Assembly: GCA_903842235.1 (NCBI GenBank)
Contig: CAIMLG010000025.1
Location: forward strand, 1-56,358
Length of the DNA stretch: 56,358 bases
Direction: 5' to 3'
From: an uncultured Verrucomicrobia subdivision 3 bacterium
GTDB lineage: Bacteria; Verrucomicrobiota; Verrucomicrobiia; Limisphaerales; UBA11358
Part shown: in pieces, positions 1 through 7,278 of the stretch
How the letters are laid out: the number at the start of each line of letters is the position of its first letter
How positions within the stretch are numbered: the first letter of the stretch is position 1
The notes under the pieces: model-generated
What the model saw: only the letters and a program-made list of their open reading frames with translations
Told to the model about the DNA's origin: nothing
The model's database searches: none
Translations under genes and position numbers: made by a program

Positions 1-84
1 CAGCAACCCATTTTGGCCCAATAAATCATCGGGCTTTTCATAATCTTTCAGTAGTTCGTCCAACACCGCTTCGGTAATAGCCAT
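1..84 (-). CDS. IS256-family transposase, N-terminal 28 codons (runs off window)
   Basis: Reading leftward from an ATG at 84, the translation begins [17 protein letters not shown] and continues [11 protein letters not shown] to the window edge. This is the characteristic N-terminus of IS256 (mutator-type) DDE transposases, which move their element by a copy-out/paste-in mechanism. The catalytic DDE region lies beyond the edge, so activity cannot be judged. The leader between the ATG and the presumed IS end at about 141 is 57 bp, normal for the family. The element interrupts an integrase gene whose last codons follow immediately. Confidence 0.85.
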   Translation of the reverse strand, partial: MAITEAVLDELLKDYEKPDDLLGQNGLL

Positions 85-141
85 AGTCTTTTATCCTCTC
101 AGTTAGCTTTGGCCACTTACACGATTATCTTTATAGCCCCC
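1..141 (-). mobile_element. IS256-type insertion sequence, terminal part with inverted-repeat end
   Basis: The segment outside the transposase start contains, on the minus strand, a GATAATCGTGTAAGTGGCC-like stretch (positions 112-130), resembling IS256-family terminal inverted repeats with their GTGTAAGT core. The exact tip is inferred to be at about 139-141, because the integrase frame resumes at 142. The other end, and any 8-bp target duplication, lie outside the window. Confidence 0.65.
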
Positions 142-222
142 AAGGATGTTTCCACGACCCAGATTTATACGCACGTCATGCAGAAGCCGGGGCTGGGAGT
201 CAAAAGCCCGTTGGATGGCTGA
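142..222 (+). pseudogene. Integron-type tyrosine recombinase, C-terminal remnant cut by the IS
   Basis: The frame reads [16 protein letters not shown] then [10 protein letters not shown] and stop. This is the C-terminus of IntI-like tyrosine recombinases: the LGHKDVSTTxIYTHV motif with the nucleophilic tyrosine (the Y in IYTHV), followed by the [10 protein letters not shown] tail. The codons expected before KDV (LGH) are absent and replaced by IS sequence, so the IS has split the gene just before the active-site tyrosine. The rest of the integrase should lie beyond the IS, left of the window. The family call is by remembered motif similarity. A broader XerC/D-type recombinase is possible, but the GVKSPLD tail favours IntI. 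Confidence 0.75.
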
Positions 223-251
223 GTCGTCTTGCTCCCGCCCCCTCTTCCTGC

Positions 252-1091
252 TCATCCATCCATATTCTTACCCGCCTCCACCTGTCCGCTCAATTTTCCG
301 TGCCGATGCGCCAGGAACCAAAGCCCCACCGCCGCGGCCACCCCGCCCAGGATCAGCAGCTCATTCCCCACAATCATTGTCGGCAGAATAATCAAAGCCA
401 GGCCCCCGGCCGTAATCGCCGCGCTCGTGGTGATGCTCCCCACGATCGCGCGGAGCGGCGGATAAAACATCGTCGCCAGCCCAAGCAGGAACACCACCAC
501 CCCCACCCACACCAGCCCCTTGAGGCTCGCCAACTTCGCCCCGATCTCCCGCGCCGTGTCCTTCTGCGCCGCCCCCAATTCCGTTTTCGCCCGGGTTTCC
601 TCATGCTCCACCACCGGCATGGGCGCACTAATCACCAGCGCCGAGGCGTTGGTGACCGCTCCGCCGTTGGCGTCGGCCACCACCCGCGTCTCCTCGAGGC
701 GCGACCCCGCCGGCACCGTGTAAGTCTTCGTCCGAATCGTCTCCTGATCCTGTTTCGACACCGCCGCCGGGTTGTCCCCTTGCGCCAAGGTTTGCTGGAG
801 CCCCGCCCCCGTCCGCCCGGACGTGGCCTTGCCACCCTTGAGCGGCGCGAGCGCACAGCCAGACCCAAGCAGGACCACCAGCGCCAAGCCAAACCCCAGC
901 CACCGGAGAAACCCGCCCGAGCCCGCCGGCCGCTGCGCGGCATTCAGCCGCCGGGTAATTTCCACCGCCGGAGCCTTTTCCCAACCGTGACAAACCAGAC
1001 TCGCCGTGTCCGATCCGGTTTCGATCAGGATGCCCCAGGGGAATTTTGCCGACCAGCGGCCCCCTAGATTGATGGCGCGATAACGGTTCAC
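252..1091 (-). CDS. Predicted membrane protein, possibly phage lysis-associated
   Basis: I do not recognise a family. The 279-residue product begins at a GTG that overlaps the stop of the upstream gene (GTGA), giving tight translational coupling. An ATG-type start further upstream would overlap that gene by about 97 bp and is unlikely. An N-terminal polar segment of about 70 residues precedes a hydrophobic stretch with a lipobox-like VVLLGSGCAL. A polar, Glu/Lys-rich middle follows, then a C-terminal part with about three closely spaced hydrophobic helices (VWVGVVVFLLGLATMF and two more). Together with the small coiled-coil/TM partner this resembles a phage holin/spanin-type arrangement, but that is inference from topology and neighbourhood only. 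Confidence 0.55.
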   Translation of the reverse strand: MNRYRAINLGGRWSAKFPWGILIETGSDTASLVCHGWEKAPAVEITRRLNAAQRPAGSGGFLRWLGFGLALVVLLGSGCALAPLKGGKATSGRTGAGLQQTLAQGDNPAAVSKQDQETIRTKTYTVPAGSRLEETRVVADANGGAVTNASALVISAPMPVVEHEETRAKTELGAAQKDTAREIGAKLASLKGLVWVGVVVFLLGLATMFYPPLRAIVGSITTSAAITAGGLALIILPTMIVGNELLILGGVAAAVGLWFLAHRHGKLSGQVEAGKNMDG

Positions 1092-1453
1092 GGCTTGCCC
1101 CCCTTCGAAAAATGATCCATCGCCCAGCCGAACAAGGAACCAATCGCCCCCGCCGCGCCGGCCACCAGCGCCAGGACTTTCCACCCGCCCCGCGCTTCCG
1201 CTGCGGCCGTCTGCAACTCCTTGAGCCCGCCCTTGGTCGTTTCGGCTTCAATCTGCATCCGGGCAATGGACTCAGCCAGTTCCAGGCATTTGCCGGGGGC
1301 CGGACAGGCGCGCGCCACCGCCAGCGCCGAGGCAGTTTCCAATCGCGACACCCCGGCCGCGATCAAATCCAGCTTCCCGGTCAGGGTGTGGATGATTTCC
1401 GCCTGGGCCCGCGCCTTTTCCTCCAGCGTGGACACTCGCGATTCAATTTCCAT
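1088..1453 (-). CDS. Small coiled-coil protein with C-terminal membrane helix (XhlA-like topology)
   Basis: This 121-residue protein starts at the ATG giving MEIESRVSTLEEKARAQAEI. An upstream in-frame ATG would run across the divergent transposase start, so the shorter form is preferred. Residues 1-85 are predicted coiled coil, with heptad-like Leu/Ile/Val spacing. One hydrophobic helix (VLALVAGAAGAIGSLFGWAM) lies near the C-terminus and is followed by a short positive tail. This topology resembles haemolysin XhlA-type phage proteins and other single-helix holin partners. It overlaps the following membrane protein by 4 bp, so the two are probably translated together. No catalytic motif is visible. 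Confidence 0.55.
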   Translation of the reverse strand: MEIESRVSTLEEKARAQAEIIHTLTGKLDLIAAGVSRLETASALAVARACPAPGKCLELAESIARMQIEAETTKGGLKELQTAAAEARGGWKVLALVAGAAGAIGSLFGWAMDHFSKGGKP

Positions 1454-1463
1454 AAAGGGGCCG

Positions 1464-1487
1464 GTTCTTGACTGTGCACACTCTCGG
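1464..1487. repeat. Conserved TCTTGACNNTGCACACT element, copy 1 (upstream of RAYT)
   Basis: The sequence TCTTGACTGTGCACACTCTC lies between the divergent starts of the small coiled-coil gene (1453) and the RAYT transposase (1503). A near-identical copy occurs at 4931-4954. It could be a RAYT-associated boundary sequence or a promoter (TTGACT as a -35). Its repetition in a different context favours the former. Confidence 0.5.
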
Positions 1488-1502
1488 CGGTAGCGTTGGG
1501 GC

Positions 1503-2429
1503 ATGGCCCGTAAATTACGCGTGGAATATGAGGGCGCGATTTATCATGTAATGAATCGCGGCGACCGCCGGAAATTGATTTTCTTGGATGATGAGGATCG
1601 GGGGGCCTTTCTGGCCATCTTGGACGCGGCGTGCGCCAAGACCGGCTGGCAGGTGCATGCGCTCTGCCTGATGCCCAACCACTTTCATCTGGTGGTGGAG
1701 ACGCCGGAACCCAACCTGGTGGCGGGCATGAAATGGTGGCTGGGCACCTACACCGGCCGGTTCAACCGGCGGCACCAATTCTTCGGGCACCTGTTCAGCG
1801 GCCGTTACAAAGCCTTGATCGTGGACGGCAGCGGCACGGGCTATCTCAAGACGGTGTGCGATTATGTGCATTTGAATCCCGCGCGGGCCAAACTGCTGAC
1901 GCCGGAACAGCCCTTAAGCGACTATCGCTGGAGCAGTTGGCCGGAATACCTGAAAAGTCCGGGCCAACGCCCGGCGTGGCTGCGGGTGGATCGGTTGCTG
2001 GGGGAATACCGGATTGCCCAAGACAGCGCGGCGGGCCGGCGGCATCTGGCGGCGCAAGTGGAACAGCGCCGGGCAGTGGAGGCGGACGCGGATTATCGCC
2101 CGTTGCGGCGCGGCTGGTGCCTGGGGAACGAGGCATTTCGGAAGGAATTGCTGGGGCAGATGGCGGAGCGCGTGGGGCCGGAGCATTACGGCGAGGAACG
2201 GCACGCCAGCGTGGCCGAGCAGGCGGATCAGATCATTGCGGCGGGCTTGAAACGGGCGCGCTGGACGGAGACGGATTTGGGGCGGCAGCGCAAAGGCCAT
2301 CCGGTGAAGGTGCGCCTGGCGCAACAATTGCGGAACCACACCACGCTGACGGTGGGGCAAATCGCGGAGCGGTTACAGATGGGCAGTCGGGGCTACGCGG
2401 TGCGGCTGTTGTGGCTGGCGGGCCGATGA
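1503..2429 (+). CDS. REP-associated tyrosine transposase (RAYT, Y1_Tnp / Transposase_17 family)
   Basis: Single-strand nuclease/transposase of the HUH superfamily, related to the IS200/IS605 Y1 transposases. RAYTs are associated with the spread of REP hairpins rather than with their own inverted repeats. Visible motifs are YHVMNRGDRR near the N-terminus, the HUH-type LMPNHFHLVVETP (residues ~56-68), and the tyrosine motif VCDYVHLNPARA (~residue 120), whose Tyr is the expected nucleophile. At 308 residues it has the long form, with an extra C-terminal helical region (GQIAERLQMGSRGYAVRLL) that looks DNA-binding. All catalytic residues are present, so it appears intact. REP-like hairpins lie within 3.2 kb downstream (5068-5140, 5467-5488, 5624-5646). 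Confidence 0.9.
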   Translation: MARKLRVEYEGAIYHVMNRGDRRKLIFLDDEDRGAFLAILDAACAKTGWQVHALCLMPNHFHLVVETPEPNLVAGMKWWLGTYTGRFNRRHQFFGHLFSGRYKALIVDGSGTGYLKTVCDYVHLNPARAKLLTPEQPLSDYRWSSWPEYLKSPGQRPAWLRVDRLLGEYRIAQDSAAGRRHLAAQVEQRRAVEADADYRPLRRGWCLGNEAFRKELLGQMAERVGPEHYGEERHASVAEQADQIIAAGLKRARWTETDLGRQRKGHPVKVRLAQQLRNHTTLTVGQIAERLQMGSRGYAVRLLWLAGR

Positions 2430-2525
2430 GTAATCTCCCCTGCAACTGCCAAACAACCTCACCCGCCCCGGACAACGCCTGTCCAAGCTGGTATTTTCCC
2501 CGACAGGGTGGGACTATTCGTCCCC

Positions 2526-4790
2526 ATGCCAGCCTACGCACTAACCATTTTCATCAGTGCCTTTCTGCTGTTGCAAATCCAGCCACTGATGGGCAAATAC
2601 ATTCTGCCATGGTTTGGCGGCGGCCCGGGCGTGTGGACCACCTGCATGGTGTTCTTCCAGGTGGTGTTGCTTGGCGGCTATGCTTACGCCCACTTCACCA
2701 CCCGAAGGCTCAAGGCGCGTGCGCAGGCGGTGGTCCACTTGACCCTGCTGGCGGGAGCCTTGGCTTTGTCGCACGTCACGCCCAGTGATTCCTGGAAACC
2801 TGACGCCACGGGCAATCCCACCCGCGATATTCTGGTTCTGCTGACGGTGAATCTGGGCCTGCCATACCTCGTGCTCTCGGCCACCGGCCCGCTGTTGCAA
2901 CAATGGTTCAGCCGGGCGCAGCCGGGCATTTCGCCCTACCGCCTGTATGCGCTTTCCAATGTCGGCTCGCTGCTGGCGCTGATCAGCTATCCGTTCTATT
3001 TCGAGCCGCATTTCACCCGCGTGGCCCAAGCCGGCATGTGGTCCTGGGGTTTTGGCGCGTTTGTCCTCGGCTGCGGATTTTGTGCCGTGAGATTGTGGCG
3101 GCAGAACCCGCCGGGCGATGTTCGGTCCGCCGGATGGGACGAGGTTTCAAGCCGGCCTTCCGCGCTGGTCAAACTGCTCTGGCTGCTGCTCCCCGGCTGC
3201 GCCACCGTGCTGCTGCTGGCGACCACCAACAAAATGTGCCAGGACGTGGCGGTGATTCCGTTCCTTTGGATTTTGCCGCTGGCGCTCTATCTTTTGAGTT
3301 TCATCATTTGTTTCGACAATCCGCGCTGGTATCGGCGTCCGCCCTTCGCGCTGGCGCTGGTCGCCGCGTTGGCGGCCATGGGCTGGGCGCTGTTTGAAGG
3401 GGCGGAGGCCTCGCTCCGCGCCCAGGTGGTGATTTATTCGGCGGGATTGTTGGTCTGCTGCTGGGTTTGCCACGGCGAACTTTACCGGCTGCGCCCCGAT
3501 CCGCGCCTGCTCACCGGGTATTACCTGATGATTTCGGCGGGCGGCGCGCTCGGAGGATTATTTGTGGCGCTCGGCGCTCCCCTGTTGTTCCAGGGATACT
3601 TTGAGCTGCACTGGGGAATGCTGTTTTGCGGCCTGCTCTTCCTGATCGTCTGCCTGCGCGAGCGCACCGGCGGAAATATCCGCTCGTGGCGGTGGCTGGC
3701 TGGGCTGCTGACGCTGGCGGCGTTCGGCGGTCTGGATCGGGCGATTATCTGGCGGGCCAACGATTCGGCATGCTTGACCGACCTCCGGGTCCGGTGGCTG
3801 CGCATCGGCCTGTGGAGCGCACTGGCGCTCATGCTGGCCTTCATGATCGGGCGGAAACAATTCCCCAAGTTCCGACTTTGGCGGCGGCTGGGCTGCCTGT
3901 GGTTGAGCCTGGGGCTGGTGGCCCTGGCCGTGGCCCTGCGGACGCAGGTGGGCGAGGATGATGGCAATACCGTTTCCCGCTCGCGCAACTTTTACGGCAC
4001 CTTGTCGGTGAGCGAATATTTCCGAAGCAATCCGGCGCAGCACTACTACTTGCTGCAACATGGCCGCATCACGCACGGCATCCAGTTTGTGGATCCGGAA
4101 AAGGCGAAGCTGCCGACCAGTTACTATTGCGAAGGCAGCGGCGTGGCGCTGGCGATCCACGCCCTGCCCGCCGGCCGCCGCCGGATTGGCGTCGTGGGAA
4201 TGGGCACGGGCACGATCACCGCCTTTGGCCGCCCAGGGGATACCGTGCGCGTTTACGAGATCAATCCCGCCGTCCGGCAGCTGGCCACGACCCGGTTCAC
4301 CTACCTCAGCAACTGCCCGGCGCAGGTTGAAGTGGCCATGGGCGATGCCCGGCTCTCGCTGGAGCGCGAGCCCGCACAGCAATTTGACCTCCTCGCCCTA
4401 GATGCCTTCAGCAGTGACGCCATCCCGGTCCATCTTTTGACCCGGGAAGCATTCGAGCTTTACAACCGGCACATGAAACCCGGCGGAATCATTGCCGTGC
4501 ATGTTTCAAATCGCCATCTCAACCTCGAACCGGTGGTGCAGAATCTGGCCCGCCAGTTCAAGTATCAACTGGCCATCATCAACTGCCCCGATGGCGATTC
4601 GGACGTTGAGGAGGAGGAGGAAGAGCCGGCGTGGTGGAAATACGCCTCAACTTGGATCCTGCTGACCCATGACGAGTCCATCCTCAAGACGGATGCCATC
4701 CGTTCGGCTTCCCGGGTGGCCCACACCAACGCCATCACAATTCCGCTCTGGACGGATGACTTCGCCAGCATTTTTCAAATCCTTGAGTAG
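2526..4790 (+). CDS. Fused MFS/spermidine synthase-like membrane protein
   Basis: The protein has 754 residues from the ATG at 2526 (MPAYALTIFISAFLLLQIQ). A GTG at 2508 is in frame, but the family normally starts at the YALTIF helix, and AGGGTGGG at 2506-2512 fits as a ribosome site for the ATG. The first ~470 residues are a transporter-like set of about ten or more membrane helices containing the family-typical GGGPGVWTTCMVFFQV. The C-terminal ~230 residues are a Rossmann methyltransferase/aminopropyltransferase fold, with GMGTGTITAFG (~558), VYEINP (acidic ribose ligand, ~577) and LDAFSSDAIPVHLL (~624). The polyamine-type substrate is unproven, and many such fusions are of unknown function. 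A run of six glutamates near residue 695 is low-complexity. It appears monocistronic. Confidence 0.85.
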   Translation: MPAYALTIFISAFLLLQIQPLMGKYILPWFGGGPGVWTTCMVFFQVVLLGGYAYAHFTTRRLKARAQAVVHLTLLAGALALSHVTPSDSWKPDATGNPTRDILVLLTVNLGLPYLVLSATGPLLQQWFSRAQPGISPYRLYALSNVGSLLALISYPFYFEPHFTRVAQAGMWSWGFGAFVLGCGFCAVRLWRQNPPGDVRSAGWDEVSSRPSALVKLLWLLLPGCATVLLLATTNKMCQDVAVIPFLWILPLALYLLSFIICFDNPRWYRRPPFALALVAALAAMGWALFEGAEASLRAQVVIYSAGLLVCCWVCHGELYRLRPDPRLLTGYYLMISAGGALGGLFVALGAPLLFQGYFELHWGMLFCGLLFLIVCLRERTGGNIRSWRWLAGLLTLAAFGGLDRAIIWRANDSACLTDLRVRWLRIGLWSALALMLAFMIGRKQFPKFRLWRRLGCLWLSLGLVALAVALRTQVGEDDGNTVSRSRNFYGTLSVSEYFRSNPAQHYYLLQHGRITHGIQFVDPEKAKLPTSYYCEGSGVALAIHALPAGRRRIGVVGMGTGTITAFGRPGDTVRVYEINPAVRQLATTRFTYLSNCPAQVEVAMGDARLSLEREPAQQFDLLALDAFSSDAIPVHLLTREAFELYNRHMKPGGIIAVHVSNRHLNLEPVVQNLARQFKYQLAIINCPDGDSDVEEEEEEPAWWKYASTWILLTHDESILKTDAIRSASRVAHTNAITIPLWTDDFASIFQILE

Positions 4791-4930
4791 GGCCGCGCCG
4801 GAATCACTGCCACAGACCAGAACCGCATCAATCAGTCCCGGGGCAATTTTCTGTCCCAAAAACACCTTCCGTTTTTTTGGGCAAGAACTAATTTGCTTTC
4901 CCGGCCGCTCATTTTTTTTGTCCATGAAGG

Positions 4931-4954
4931 AGTCTTGACCATGCACACTTTCTG
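4931..4954. repeat. Conserved TCTTGACNNTGCACACT element, copy 2
   Basis: TCTTGACCATGCACACTTTC matches copy 1 at 1464-1487, with only scattered differences. Here it abuts the end of the recognisable M3 peptidase fragment rather than a transposase gene, which suggests it marks a junction left by a mobile or rearranged unit. Confidence 0.5.
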
Positions 4955-4984
4955 AAAGAAGCGGCGCGGTTTTGAATCAATGAC

Positions 4985-5404
4985 CTCAGGCGCGGTTTCC
5001 AACGCCACGTTTTCCGGGCGGAACAGCGCCACGTGATTGGCCACGTCGCGGTCAAAAACCTCGTAGCGGAGCGCCGCGCACCGGCCCGGCGGGTCGGCGT
5101 CATGGCTGCATAAACGGGCCGAGCCGGTGCTCGGCGCTCCAATTTTCAGCAACTCCAGGCGGCAGGGATGCGCCACATAGAGCTGTTCCAGCGCGAACTG
5201 GCGCGGCTTGAGGTGCGGCTCCACGTGCTCCACAAAATGCAAATACGCCTGCTCGGCCTCGGGGTTGTCCGCATGGCAGGTCATCGCAATGTTGCGGCGG
5301 CTCGATTCCTCGTCCAGGGCGCGCTCAATTCGCACCAGTCCAGCAGCCAGCGCTCCAGTTCCGCCGCCGACCTGGCCGCCGCGGCGCGCGCCGCGAGCTG
5401 ATCA
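4985..5404 (-). pseudogene. M3-family oligoendopeptidase, N-terminal fragment (frameshifted, truncated)
   Basis: On the minus strand the segment reads AAELERWLLDWCELSA, then, after a one-base frame change near 5318-5324, LDEESSRRNIAMTCHADNPE, AYLHFVEHVEPHLKPRQFAL and, further on, RYEVFDRDVANHVALFRPEN. These match my memory of the N-terminal part of M3 (thimet-type) oligoendopeptidases, zinc enzymes that cut short peptides. The HEXXH catalytic region is missing. The homology stops near 4985, and the upstream end has a stop in frame. A hairpin element (5068-5140) is inserted between the segments ending ELLK and beginning RYEVFD. This is a gene relic with at least three lesions. Confidence 0.7.
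5068..5140. repeat. REP/MITE-like inverted repeat inserted in the peptidase relic
   Basis: GGAGCGCCGCGCACCGGC (5068-5085) pairs with GCCGGTGCTCGGCGCTCC (5123-5140), an 18-bp stem with a single mismatch and a 37-nt loop. The element adds about 25 codons without match to the peptidase and stays in frame. Its size and symmetry suit a RAYT-mobilised REP or MITE. Confidence 0.7.
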
Positions 5405-5466
5405 GTTCAAGTAAATGAGCCCGCATGAAAAACAATTTCCTATCAGTTGAGACTTGAGATCGCCCC

Positions 5467-5488
5467 GGACGGCGCGGCGCGGCCGTCC
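5467..5488. repeat. REP-like palindrome
   Basis: GGACGGC and GCCGTCC arms flank an 8-nt GC core, followed by CTACC. It is a short, GC-rich imperfect palindrome in non-coding DNA, like the other hairpins of this interval. Confidence 0.45.
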
Positions 5489-5623
5489 CTACCGATTTAG
5501 AGGGGGTTGACCACCGCCCTCACCTGGGTCCGCTCCATGGACCGCTGGTTGGCGCGTCACTCCCTCCGGGCGGTATGCCGCTCCGGGGAGGAAGCCGGGC
5601 GCGCCGTTTGGGTGCCAGCCAGC

Positions 5624-5646
5624 GGCGGGCCAGAAGACTGCCCGCC
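5624..5646. repeat. REP-like hairpin
   Basis: A perfect 7-bp stem, GGCGGGC with GCCCGCC, encloses the 9-nt loop CAGAAGACT. It lies in the same gene-free interval and carries no U-tract, so it is not a terminator. Confidence 0.45.
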
Positions 5647-5873
5647 CTACCCGTCCGCGCCGAGTTCAGGGGCGGCTATGGCTCAGTTCGAGGAGGAGAA
5701 CGCCGGGGGACGAGCACGAGCGGCGGTGCGGCTGGCACGGCTGCCCCCCGTTATTTGGCACCCACACCCCTCGACGGCCGAGCCGCTCCCGGTTTAGACT
5801 GGCTTGTTGCCATCCCCATGACGAGTGTTCAATGGCTGGCAACGGCGGTTTTAAAACACATTTCAAATTCATC

Positions 5874-7235
5874 ATGCTCAACAAAATAATACTCGCAAGC
5901 GTTCTGAGCGGCAGCCTGTCTCTGGCGGCCGTGGCGGAGGGAACCGATTCGGCTCTGGCCAAATATAACCTGACGCCGGCGCCGGCCCCCACCGGGCTGC
6001 TTTTGAAAAAAGGCGACCGGCTGGCGATCTGCGGCGATTCGATCACGGAACAGCGGAAGTATTCGCGCCTGATCGAGGATTATCTGGCGGTGTGCGAACC
6101 GGAGTTGCAGATCACGGTGCGCCAGGTGGGCTGGGGCGGCGAGACGGCGGGCGGTTTTTGGGCGCGCATGACGAATGATTGCCTGCGGTTCAAGCCGACC
6201 CTTGCCACGACGAGCTACGGCATGAACGACCACCACTACAAGCCGTATGAGGACAGCACGGGGGCGGAGTATCGTTCCAACATGCTGGGCGTGGTCCAGG
6301 CCTTCAAGGATCACGGCGTGCGGGTGGTGGTGGGGTCGCCGGGCACCATCACCAAAGTGCCCTGGTGGGAAGCGGGCAAATACCAGATTGATGATTTGAA
6401 CCAGTGCCTCGGCCATTTGCGCAATATCGATGTGGAACTGGCCCGGCAGGAAAAGGTGGCGTTTGCGGATGCTTACACGCCGCTGCTGGTGAGCGGGGCA
6501 TTGGCCAAGGAAAAATACGGCCCGAAGTATGAATTGAACGGCGGCGACGGCATTCATCCGGATTGGGCCGGCCACCTGGTCATGGCGTATGCCTATTTGA
6601 AGGCGCTGGGGGTGAGCGGCGAGATTGCCAATTTCACGGTGGATCTGGCGGCGAACAAGCTGACGGTGTCCCAGGGCCACAAGCTGCTTTCGGCCAAGGA
6701 CGGCACGTTTGAAATCAGCAGCACGCGCCAGCCGTTTTGCTCCGGCTGCCTTCCGTTCTGGGGCGTGAATGGGTATCCGAATGGCGGCACGGAGAATGCC
6801 GACAAGACCGACAATGTTTATTCCGGCATGACGCTGGTGCCCTTCAATCAGGAATTGAACCGCTTCCGGCTCACCGCGAAGAACGCCACGGCGCCGAAAT
6901 ATCGCGTGGCGTGGGGCGACTACAGCAAGGTGTTCACCGGCGAGCAACTGGCGCGCGGCATCAACCTGACCGAGGAGTTTGCGATGAATCCGTTCTCCGG
7001 CCACTTCTCGAACGTGGACGCGGCGGTATCCATCAAGCAGGACTTTGAGACGCGCCAGATCAAGACCATGTTCCGACCGGTGGTCAAGAAGGGCGAGAAT
7101 GCGACCATGGCGCAAATCACGGCGCAGACGGAAAAGGTGCTGGCGGAAACCGAGCGGATTCACGCGGCGCTGGACCAGGCGGTTCGCGCCGCCGCCGGCC
7201 CGGTGACCTACACCATCAAAGTGACGGCGGAATAA
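5874..7235 (+). CDS. Secreted SGNH/GDSL hydrolase (carbohydrate esterase-like)
   Basis: The start is set at the ATG at 5874, which gives a clean signal peptide (MLNKIILASVLSGSLSLAAV, cleavage near AVA-EG). The upstream in-frame ATG at 5832 would add 14 polar residues. SGNH blocks are visible: block I ICGDSITEQ with Ser56 as nucleophile, block II glycine in VGWGGETAGGF, block III GMND (oxyanion Asn), and block V GDGIHPDWAGH (Asp/His). The C-terminal ~200 residues form an additional domain, as in many Verrucomicrobiota and Planctomycetota GDSL proteins. The likely role is removal of acetyl or other ester groups from glycans outside the cytoplasm. It is first in a five-gene plus-strand string leading to GH92 and GH38-like enzymes. 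Confidence 0.85.
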   Translation: MLNKIILASVLSGSLSLAAVAEGTDSALAKYNLTPAPAPTGLLLKKGDRLAICGDSITEQRKYSRLIEDYLAVCEPELQITVRQVGWGGETAGGFWARMTNDCLRFKPTLATTSYGMNDHHYKPYEDSTGAEYRSNMLGVVQAFKDHGVRVVVGSPGTITKVPWWEAGKYQIDDLNQCLGHLRNIDVELARQEKVAFADAYTPLLVSGALAKEKYGPKYELNGGDGIHPDWAGHLVMAYAYLKALGVSGEIANFTVDLAANKLTVSQGHKLLSAKDGTFEISSTRQPFCSGCLPFWGVNGYPNGGTENADKTDNVYSGMTLVPFNQELNRFRLTAKNATAPKYRVAWGDYSKVFTGEQLARGINLTEEFAMNPFSGHFSNVDAAVSIKQDFETRQIKTMFRPVVKKGENATMAQITAQTEKVLAETERIHAALDQAVRAAAGPVTYTIKVTAE

Positions 7236-7278
7236 AAACATTCCAAAGTTTCCCGCCCGATTTATACTTCATCAACCT

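Larger units (their letters stand above)
5405..5873. other. Gene-free, repeat-rich interval
   Basis: No convincing coding sequence is present. The interval holds two further GC-rich hairpins: 5467-5488 (GGACGGC...GCCGTCC) and 5624-5646 (GGCGGGC, 9-nt loop, GCCCGCC). It also has long runs of low-complexity GC-rich DNA between them. It ends at the start of the SGNH hydrolase gene. I see no RNA gene or clear promoter. Confidence 0.5.

Noticed and set aside
300-1067. Long plus-strand open frame across the small membrane protein genes
   Set aside because: Composition is Arg/His/Pro-rich, typical of an antisense frame in high-GC DNA, and it has no domain or start signal; the minus-strand genes with membrane helices explain the region.
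4855-4881. CCCAAAAA...TTTTTGGG hairpin after the MFS/spermidine synthase-like gene
   Set aside because: The stem is mostly A-T pairs and the T-run is inside the stem rather than after it, so it is a weak terminator candidate only.
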